Origin: Pomacea canaliculata
Taxonomy: Eukaryota; Mollusca; Gastropoda; Architaenioglossa; Ampullariidae
DNA: 64,000 bases
Assembly: GCF_003073045.1 (NCBI RefSeq)
Contig: NC_037595.1
Location: forward strand, 3,782,001 to 3,846,000
Direction of reading: 5' to 3'
Each line of letters opens with the position of its first letter. Position 1 is the first letter of the stretch. The notes beneath the pieces are model-generated. The model saw only the letters and a list, made by a program, of their open reading frames with translations, was not told the DNA's origin and searched no databases. Below, in pieces: positions 56,201-64,000 of this stretch. A program made the translations under genes and the position numbers.

Positions 56201-57540
56201 TGTCTACTTTGTGTCTCGTCTACTTTCTTCCAACCCTCCTGTTTAACACTGGATTGCCTGTTTCTTTCTCCATTCCCACCCACCCCCTGCTCTCAAGTGC
56301 GAGGGTTGCTACCCCGGCGCCCTCACGTGCCCACCCCGATCCCCTCGCGAAGCCACGTAACCAGCTGTTGCTTCCTGGGAGGGAGGGATGGCAGGAGAGA
56401 GAGAGAAGGAGGGGGAAGCAGAAAGGACCTAATCCTCAGACATACTGGATTGAACTTTAACCACTAAGCTCTATGTGAAGTCCCGAGACAACACTTCGCT
56501 CCTCGCAGCCCTCTGACCTTTGAACTGCTGTCGTTCATATGAACGTTCAGTTCATAGCAACAGATCCCGAGGTTGTTTACAGTGTACACAGCAAACAAAC
56601 GTGCACGTGCAAAGGTGATCAAATATGAACGAACTTTTGACTATTGGGTTACTTTATATAAACATGATGCAAAACTTGTGTGGAGCTCGGTCAAACGATT
56701 GTCGATATTTTTTAAAAGTTCTTAAGATTTGTGTAGCGCATGCACACACACAGAGAAAGAGAGAGAGAAAGAGAGATGATGAAGACAATTCACTGTCAAA
56801 GTTTAACAGTCAAACTGCGGGCCTGTAGGTGTGAGGTTCTCAGGTGAGCTCAGGTGAGTAGCAGGCCAACCAAACAGTAACGGGCTGGCAAAGGGTTAAC
56901 CACAACCGCCCACCTACCTCTCTCTTTCCCACCCTCCCCCACCTGCCATCACCTCCGTCAGTTTTTGTACCTCCTTGTACCCCAGTCTTGCCTGCAAGCT
57001 GCTCCAACACCGCCGGCGCCAACCACTTTTTTTCTGAAATCACGTCTGGCCAGGAAGGAATAATAATATAAAAAAATCACATCATACACTCTCAGCTGTC
57101 GGTAGGGACAATTAAATTTCGGGTGCAGGTAACATCAAGGACACTTGGTTCAGGTAAAGAAAAGAATTATATAGCCGTCACCCCCCTGCAGCCCTCACCC
57201 GCACCGTCCCCTGTCTCCACCCGAGACCTGGTAACAGCTGCACTGCGTGAAGGGTCTTAAAACGTCGGGATTTCGGTGGGGCTGGGTTTGATTAGGGGCC
57301 CAGCCGGCCGTTTGATTCGAGTGCAACGGTATTTTCCTCCCGAAATGGAGGTCACATATCAACGGCTCTCGGGCCTGTTCTCGTGACGACTTAACGTTCG
57401 TCTGCGCAGACGACACTCGGCAGTCTCAATACTCTTTTTTCCCACACACACACGAACTCTCCTCCAAGGGGACGGAAGAGGGAAAGGACTTGCACAGGAG
57501 GGGTACGCTCAGTCATCTACTTTTCATACAATCTCATCCG
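53240..57540. other. No gene assembled; microsatellites and scattered E-boxes
   Basis: Contents seen are AT-rich DNA, CA and GA microsatellites (54236-54275, 56107-56120, 56755-56775), and a (CACTATAtACAA)n-like patch near 55335-55435. There are CAGGTG/CACCTG sites at 56841, 56851 and 56940. No exon chain is supported. Confidence 0.45.
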
Positions 57541-57544
57541 TAAG

Positions 57545-57545
57545 A

Positions 57546-57582
<37 letters not shown>

Positions 57583-57790
57583 TAGAACGGTCTTCTGTCA
57601 GTGATGTGAACACGAGCAGTCTCTCGGGGGAGTAAACATTTTTTCTCACTTTCATTCATTTCTTCCGTCCTTCTGTTCTAATTTGTTGTTGCTGCTGCTT
57701 ATGTGTTGTTGTTGATGTGGTTGCTGTTGTTTATGTGTTGTTGTTGATGTGGTTGCTGTTGTTTATGTGTTGTTGATGTGGTTGCTGTTG
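57545..57790. repeat. (ACG)n microsatellite and GTT-rich minisatellite
   Basis: A pure (ACG)n run lies at about 57546-57582. Near 57680-57790, three units of roughly 33-36 bp with the core gttgatgtggttgctgttg follow one another. Confidence 0.9.
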
Positions 57791-60621
57791 CATGAATAAC
57801 ATTCAACACTGGGCAAACGCAATGCGCCTTTGACCTGCTGTGGGCGCGGGGACAATGACTAACGTGGCCCCAGTTCGTGACAGAGGTGCGGGGCCGATTG
57901 TCACCTCGACAGATGGCGGCTGACCCCCAGGCTCTCGAAATGCTGGCAGGAGGGCCTTCAACGTCTTTCCTCCCTCACCCTTCCTCTCTCTTTCTCTCTT
58001 AATGGAGTGCGTGCGTGCGCGCGCGTACGCGTCTGTGTGTGCATGCGGCTATGTATACGTGAAAGGAAGCACCAAATAAACACACACATATATAGCGACA
58101 CGTTGTTAGAAGGTGAGGTCCTCCCCTACCCCCGAGTTTGCTTTTCTCCGTTTCTTGACAAGCCAGGATATGATTACAGACTGCACAAGACAGGAATTCT
58201 GTAAACCGATTCTAGGACCTCGCTAACACAAACTTAAACTGAGCTTATAACTACGGCCTCTAGAGTGCAACAAAGAGATAAAGAAGGAGAGAAGGGAGGA
58301 AAAGAAAAAAAGCCAACCCGAACAATTGAACGTAGACGCCGCTGAATCACTGATGTTATAAAGCATTCTTGCCTCCACCCACAACTTCCTCCTTCTTAAG
58401 TAAAAAATAATAATACAAAGCGGACTGTCTCCACACATGGCACCATGCACTTGTCGCCATCTAGCTGTAATCATGAGAAAAATCCCCGCTGTTCCAATCT
58501 TTACCTCGACCCCTGAACCCTTCCATCCTCGCCCTGTCGCCCGTTTCCTTCGGTAGTGGACAAGTGTTTATGGCCGTCGGTGGCGACATCTGTGCTGTGC
58601 CACCTGATACCCTTTCCTGAGATTTGTGGCTGCCGCCAGCAGCGACCCCCTCCCCAGTCTCCACCCCACCTTCCTCATCCCCCCTCCTCCATCCGTTTCA
58701 GTGGAGGAATTACAGCTACCCCTCCCGCACCTGCCCCAACCCCACCAACACCCTCCGTCGTGTCTACAGTCAAGCTGTGGAATGTGGTGGTGGTGGTTGT
58801 AGCTGAAGTGGTGGCTGGTACACTTTCGTTTGTCGACGACGACGAATTTCGTGAAACTCGGTGAACTTTTCGTCTCGAGAATCTCGCAGAGGACGTGTCA
58901 CTGTCACATGGTCTTGTACGAGATTACACCGGGTGGACAGCATACACCAGGGTGATGAACATACTCAGAGTAATCATGGTCTGCCTGCATCATTTCTTAA
59001 GACCTATCTTCTGTAACTGGATAAATAAGGACGAACATTTGACATTTGACATCTGACCAAGTGTGGCCGAGTTTAACATAGCCACCCGCCAGTAAAACAC
59101 TCAGTCAAACCCTCGTGTAGATGAGTCCGGTAAAGAAGAAGAGCAGATAGTCGTGACTTCTGTGCCATGGGTAGGGTGGTAACACACAGACTTTCTCTCT
59201 GCCTTTGTGTGAGATTTCCAGGCCTGAAGAAGACCCCACAAGGGAGTCTGGTCAGCAAGCAGGCTCAGTAATCACGGCTTGGTCACGATGTTCACGTAAG
59301 GGACGTGACACACGCTGCAACTCCAGGGCCGCGGTGTGAAATTTCACCGACTGGGAAAACCACCAACGGTAGTCTGATGGCCAAGGTTTGGCTGCCTTGC
59401 TTACAGGGGAAAGTGCTTACACCTGGCAATCATTTCCAACAATTACACACAAAAAAAAAAAAAAAAAGAAAAGGAGAAAGTCAAAGTACCCGGCGCGTGA
59501 CCATGCAAATATCCCACCCGACCAAACGACAATGTGGCGCTGCAAGAGCATTCAGTAGCAGCTCACCAGTACGCCGTCACATTTAAACTAAATTGTTAAA
59601 CTTTTGAACGACGAAACATTTTTAAACTTTCAAAATTAATGATGTTATTATAGTTTTATAGTTGAGTACAAACCTTGAACTGGTTAATCGCTCTCTGCCA
59701 ACAGGTTTTACTAAGATTGCATCAAAGAGTATTTAAAAAATTGTAAAAGATAATAAAATTTTTAGTGCGTCGGGTTTTTTGTTTTATTTTTGTTTTTATT
59801 TTTTTAGGAATGCCAGGGGAAAATCTGTACTTTTCACTGCAATCTTACCCAGCAAAGAAAAACGAGAAACGTAAAAAAAAAAAAAAAATAGAGAAGTGTT
59901 TCATTTGTATCTCCTTCTCTCCCTCTCACTCTCTCACTGACACATACGGAGGGAAAGGGGTGACCCTTCCCAACCACCACCACCACCACAACAATAACAA
60001 CTTTCCACCACCAAACACAGGAGCACGAAGCAACACCCGTTACTACTGGTGTGGTATGACAGGAATAACATAGTCACACCACCCCGGGTATGTGTTACAT
60101 CTCTCACATACACTTGTTACATTTGCAATATAAAGGCTTCACAGAAGGCATTCAGTAGAGCCAGCCTCATTTAAATACATACAGACGGGTGGCTATTGAT
60201 GGGAGGGACAGACTGCGGGTGTGTAGATGCCAAAAGTTCAAACTCTGTTATGGAACAAAAGGTGGAGGATAGTGTGTCTGTGTACGTGTGCACGTGTGCG
60301 AGTGCGTGCGTACGAGAGTAGCAGACAGAAAATACACGGCGAGCCATGAAGCTCACGGCAAAGCTCGGAAAGTTTGATGATGGAAACCGGGTCTCGGGAG
60401 ATTTGACTCAAATGTGAGTCAACTGCCAGCAAAGCAAGGTCGTCCCAGAGGTACACTTCCACCTTCCAAACATCCACACCCGTGCGAGCGTTCACACACA
60501 CACGTACACACGTACACACACACGTACACACACAGCGCTAAGCACAGCCACTCGCTCACACACCCACACTTACTCGCCACTCGAGTACAGAGAGGCTCGG
60601 AGGACGTGCCTACCGGCAATC

Positions 60622-60974
60622 CAGGTGAAAAAGTGGACATAAACGACACGATTATTTGACAGGTGTCGCTTGTACAAGATAATACACTCGCGATCCCACT
60701 CAACTTCTTCTTTCAATTCTCTCTCTCACTCACACCCACGCGCACCTACACACATACACACACACCTTCGGCAAAAGCTCCATGAAATTGCATAATCTCG
60801 CCAGGTAGTCATACTTTCCACCTGGAACTGTAAGTGGGACGCCGCACAGAAACAAGTACACCTGGAACGATTATCAGAATCTCCGCCAGGTAAGCTTGTC
60901 CGGAAGTATCTGTAATCCTCAGAGTGAGGATATTGCTCCTCGAGGGTACACCTGAGATGGGAACTCGCCACCTG
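60622..60974. promoter_or_regulatory. Cluster of six CAGGTG/CACCTG E-boxes
   Basis: Sites start at 60622, 60660, 60819, 60859, 60949 and 60969, all the same hexamer on one strand or the other. About 0.17 would be expected in this length of random DNA of even composition. The nearest gene is the achaete-scute bHLH gene, whose coding end is 1.2 kb away. CAGGTG is bound by bHLH heterodimers and by Snail/ZEB-type repressors. The cluster may be a neural enhancer or silencer. Confidence 0.45.
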
Positions 60975-61439
60975 GTGGATGTTACACTACAGTCCCTCCA
61001 TTCGCCCACCCGGATATGGCCATCTCCTCAATTTTCATTTCTCAATAACAATATCTCGCGCTTTCATGTGAGTACAATCGAGTGCGAGGGAACTGCTTTC
61101 ATTGCTATTTATTAAATATCCTCCCACCCCCATTACTCGCCAACCCTCCCCAACGCATCTTGAATGAAATAGTTCGGTCTTCTGTGAGGTCACTCCCCCT
61201 GACCTTGCGCATGAATATTATTTGGTTTTGTTTGGAACTGGTTTCGTGTACTCGCCCTACCCGCACAAACATACCCTCTACCCCCCTGATCATATGTGTA
61301 CAGCCGTGGCACGCTGGGTGCATAGAAACACACACACACGCATGCACGCACGCACAGAGAGCACACGCCTGTAAACTTGCGGCAACGGTTCAAGTCAAGA
61401 AGCGCGACCCTCGGCGTCATATCGAAACTCGTGCAGCAT

Positions 61440-61455
61440 CCAATCAGATGGCGGC
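61440..61455 (+). promoter_or_regulatory. CCAAT box next to a YY1-like motif
   Basis: CCAATCA immediately precedes AGATGGCGGC, a pairing seen at TATA-less promoters. A second AGATGGCGGC stands alone at 57911-57920. No associated coding start is visible downstream, so any transcript would be non-coding or have a distant first coding exon. Confidence 0.25.
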
Positions 61456-62132
61456 TGTTAGCGGTTGGAAGGTTTTTAGCATTTGTCGCGGAGTGTCAGA
61501 TGACTTGACTCTCCTCACCCCTCACACACACACCACTACGCATATTTTCTCCGCTCGAGAAGTGAGTGACTACCTCCCCACTATCTCCTCCTCCTCCCCT
61601 CGACGTAGTCTCGTCTGACGTTAGTTGACGTTTTCTTGCGCCATGTCTCGGTAAACAAAAATAAAGTCTGAAACATCAGACGTGGTGCTCCACATCGAAG
61701 GTTCTCGGTAATAAACAAAAAATTAAACAACAAAGTTGCTGGGGAATCTCAAAGTCTGTGTGTGAAAATCGTTTTACTTCAGGGCGCAGGACGTGATGAC
61801 GACGGGAGGAGGTTGCACAGGTAGAACAGCAGTTGCAGTAGCCACTACTGATAACTGTAGCCACCACTACTACTACAACTGCTGTCGCCACCGTTGCTGG
61901 CAATGTAGGTCAAGCGAATTGCCGTGGAGGAAAGCGACAGTGACAGATCGGTCGCCGACATTTAATGTCGCAGGCGTGACTACGGCAGACGGTGTTTGGG
62001 GCGCGAGTCGCGGCGACAAGAACATCAATAACGACAACAACGGCGTCGAAAACAACGACTTCAGAGAGGCCGTGGTTTAGTGTCAACAGAAGGACAACAA
62101 CGACATGATAATGACAACAGCAGGTGCAGTGG

Positions 62133-63881
62133 TCAGTACTCACCGTGCGCCTGCATGTCCTGCGCGCTGCACAGCTCGGTGATCCAGTTGGAGATGTCCT
62201 GCAGGTCCTCCTCCAGCGAACCTTCCAGAGCCTCGTAATACTCGTAGGAACTCTCCGACGATGTCTCGGAGGGGGAGCTGGAGGCGGTGGACAGGCAAGG
62301 GGAGGGCACCTGGTCCATCGGCTGCTGCATCTGATGGTGCATCATCGACAGTTGGTGCTGCTGCTGCTGGGGAAGGAACGTCGCGTCGCATAGCAACGTG
62401 GTGGTGTGCTGCGTCGGGTCCTCTATCCGCGACAAGCTGCTGCTGCTGCTGGTGGGGGCGTCTGGCAACGACATCAGTTGCTGCTGGTGGTTGTGCTGTT
62501 CGTTGTGCTGATGCTGCAGCAGTTGTTCCTGCTGGTCTATGCAGGCTGTCACACCCGGATGACATTGTTCTGTTGATGTGACGGATATGTTTTGCTGCTG
62601 ATGTTGTTGCTGTTGTTGTTGCGGCTGTTTCTGATGTAAGTCCTGCACAGGCCCTGCGAAGGACAAAGAAATACCCCGGGTGCCAGACAGGGTGGCGAGG
62701 GTCTGCAAGTTGGTAAAAGTTGTGATGTTCCCACTCAAGGCGTTTATTCCGGAGGAAGTTAAAATACTCGGGTTCTGTGGCACCGAAGAATTGGAGATAA
62801 AAATCTCGTCCGTGATGAGGTTTGGCGAGAGCGACTGATGGAATGGAAGCGTGAATACTGTGAAAGTCTGAGAGCCGGCGTTGGCGAGGGCCGGGGCAGG
62901 CAAGAGGTTGATGAAGTTGAGGTTGCTGACATCTTTGGTGGTGTTATTGCTGCCGGTGTTGTTCTTGCCAGCGCTGGCGATGCTGATGGAGTTTTTGTTG
63001 AGGTTGACCACCTTGATACTGTTGTTGTTGATGATGCTGTTGTTGTTATTATTATTATTATTCACACTATCGATGATCATTTTCTCACAGCCTCCGATGG
63101 TGGTCACAACAGGCGCCACACCGACAGTTGTGGTTGCACACGTCGTAGTTGAAGCATCGGCGACGATGGTGGCGGGGACCGATGTAGCAGCACCAGCAGG
63201 CGCCAGGACGAGCGGTATCTCGCCGCACATCCCGTTGTCCTCGTCACTGCTGCTGCAGCCGCCACCGATGGTGTTATCGCTGTCGTCGATGTTGATGAGG
63301 ACTTTTTCGGTGACGCTCCCCGTCTCGGCGTCGTAGTTGCGCAGCATCTGCTGCATCTGCCGGATGTACTCGACGGCCGACCGCAGCGTCTCCACCTTGC
63401 TCATCTTGCGGTTCTTCTTGCCGTTCGGCACGTGCTCGCGCAGGGTTTCGAACCCCAGGTTGACCAGCTTCACGCGGTTCCGCTCGCGAGCGTTCCGCCG
63501 CGACACCGACGCCGGCTTGGCTTCCGGAAAACCCAGCCGCCCGATATCCGCTCGCCGCTTGCACCGCAGCAGCTCTGGACTCTGCGGAGTCTTGGATGCC
63601 GCCGTCCTGTGGGTCAAAGCTGCAGGGGTGGTGGAGGTGCTGCTGTTGGTGGTGGTGGAGCTGGCGGTGGTGGTGGTGATGGCGGCCTCGAGCTTGCGCT
63701 CCTGGCGGAGAGCCTCGGCCACGGTGGCTGTGCGCAGCACGATGCAGGGTCCGGCCAGGATGAGCTTGTTGGTGTTGGGCACCGGGATGGCGCGCACAGG
63801 GATGCTGCTGATGGTCGTCGTCTTCGCCATCGCTGCCATCGTCGTTGTTGTCGTTATCAGCGGAGTAAGCGTCGCCGGCAT
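62133..63881 (-). CDS. ASCL1: Achaete-scute family bHLH transcription factor (ASCL1-like), 5' end uncertain
   Basis: A proneural transcription factor, acting in the nucleus as a heterodimer with an E-protein on E-boxes. The first in-frame ATG is at 63881 (context AAAATGCC); the frame stays open to the window edge, so an upstream start is possible. From that ATG the frame is 582 codons. The bHLH spans residues 128-180 (63500-63342): basic region [14 protein letters not shown], helix 1 [10 protein letters not shown], loop [10 protein letters not shown], helix 2 [18 protein letters not shown]. It matches ASCL1/2-type proteins almost exactly. The rest is low-complexity: Thr/Ser-rich N-terminus, Asn run (about 63045-63065), Gln/His runs (about 62330-62640), and an acidic end with [10 protein letters not shown] and DISNWI. 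At 62144 a GTGAGT donor cuts the last codons, so the C-terminus may be spliced onward. Otherwise it stops at TGA 62133-62135. Confidence 0.93.
   Translation of the reverse strand: MPATLTPLITTTTTMAAMAKTTTISSIPVRAIPVPNTNKLILAGPCIVLRTATVAEALRQERKLEAAITTTTASSTTTNSSTSTTPAALTHRTAASKTPQSPELLRCKRRADIGRLGFPEAKPASVSRRNARERNRVKLVNLGFETLREHVPNGKKNRKMSKVETLRSAVEYIRQMQQMLRNYDAETGSVTEKVLINIDDSDNTIGGGCSSSDEDNGMCGEIPLVLAPAGAATSVPATIVADASTTTCATTTVGVAPVVTTIGGCEKMIIDSVNNNNNNNNSIINNNSIKVVNLNKNSISIASAGKNNTGSNNTTKDVSNLNFINLLPAPALANAGSQTFTVFTLPFHQSLSPNLITDEIFISNSSVPQNPSILTSSGINALSGNITTFTNLQTLATLSGTRGISLSFAGPVQDLHQKQPQQQQQQHQQQNISVTSTEQCHPGVTACIDQQEQLLQHQHNEQHNHQQQLMSLPDAPTSSSSSLSRIEDPTQHTTTLLCDATFLPQQQQHQLSMMHHQMQQPMDQVPSPCLSTASSSPSETSSESSYEYYEALEGSLEEDLQDISNWITELCSAQDMQAHGEY
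62142..62147 (-). other. Possible splice donor at the C-terminal end of the bHLH gene
   Basis: On the minus strand the sequence reads CACG|GTGAGT, with the exon ending at 62144, three codons before an in-frame TGA. Use of this donor would replace the last residues by an unseen exon to the left. If it is unused, the protein ends GEY. Confidence 0.5.
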
Positions 63882-64000
63882 TTTTATTATTCTTCTTTTC
63901 TTGGCAGGGGAGGACGGTGTGCAGGAGGAACGCTTGCAGCCAGGCGGTGCCTCCGTTGCACAAAGCAGGTGCTGGGTTCCAGAAGAGGCACGCACAAGTT

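Noticed and set aside
61082..61618. Plus-strand open frame of 178 codons
   Set aside because: It crosses a CA/GCAC-type microsatellite and contains no recognisable motif.
62124..63336. Several plus-strand and other-frame open frames over the bHLH gene
   Set aside because: They are shadows of the GC-rich, trinucleotide-repeat-rich achaete-scute coding sequence.

Overview
The window looks like nuclear DNA of an invertebrate animal, most probably a mollusc and plausibly a gastropod. It has intron-rich genes with GT-AG introns and AT-rich intergenic DNA full of microsatellites. It also carries decayed copies of several eukaryotic transposon classes, and its gene products fit a lophotrochozoan proteome. 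The species call is an inference; nothing in the sequence fixes it.

Four protein genes could be assembled exon by exon. (1) 5090-13909 (+) is a classical short-chain dehydrogenase/reductase with nine coding exons and two alternative, tandemly duplicated first exons. (2) About 17.3-24.8 kb (+) is a nine-coding-exon gene for a 269-residue protein with an N-terminal membrane anchor and a C-terminal RING finger. (3) 26566-32114 (+) is an LDLRAP1/ARH-type endocytic adaptor of 310 residues with a PTB domain and the AP-2 binding helix. (4) 62133-63881 or beyond (-) is an achaete-scute family bHLH gene, unusually long and rich in homopolymers, running towards or past the right edge of the window. Genes 1-3 lie head to tail on the plus strand, with no sign of shared function.

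Between LDLRAP1 and the bHLH gene the DNA is mostly mobile and rearranged. The 39.9-44.6 kb block holds two minus-strand open frames of unknown identity. The upstream one has a compact CCAAT/CRE/GC-box promoter; the downstream one contains a twelve-copy 24-bp repeat. They are separated by a patchwork of LINE and Ty3/gypsy-like fragments. At 44.7-46.9 kb there are three hAT-type non-autonomous elements with clear 8-bp target duplications, one nested inside another. At 46.3-48.9 kb a 17-bp perfect inverted repeat encloses two 640-670 bp direct repeats. Older relics are a PIF/Harbinger transposase (16.6-17.1 kb) and LINE fragments (15.2-15.8 and 25.1-25.3 kb).

From 49 to 62 kb no gene could be assembled. 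This stretch contains microsatellites, a few exon-like minus-strand open frames with terminal membrane segments or many cysteines, and a tight cluster of CAGGTG/CACCTG E-boxes next to the bHLH gene that could be an enhancer.
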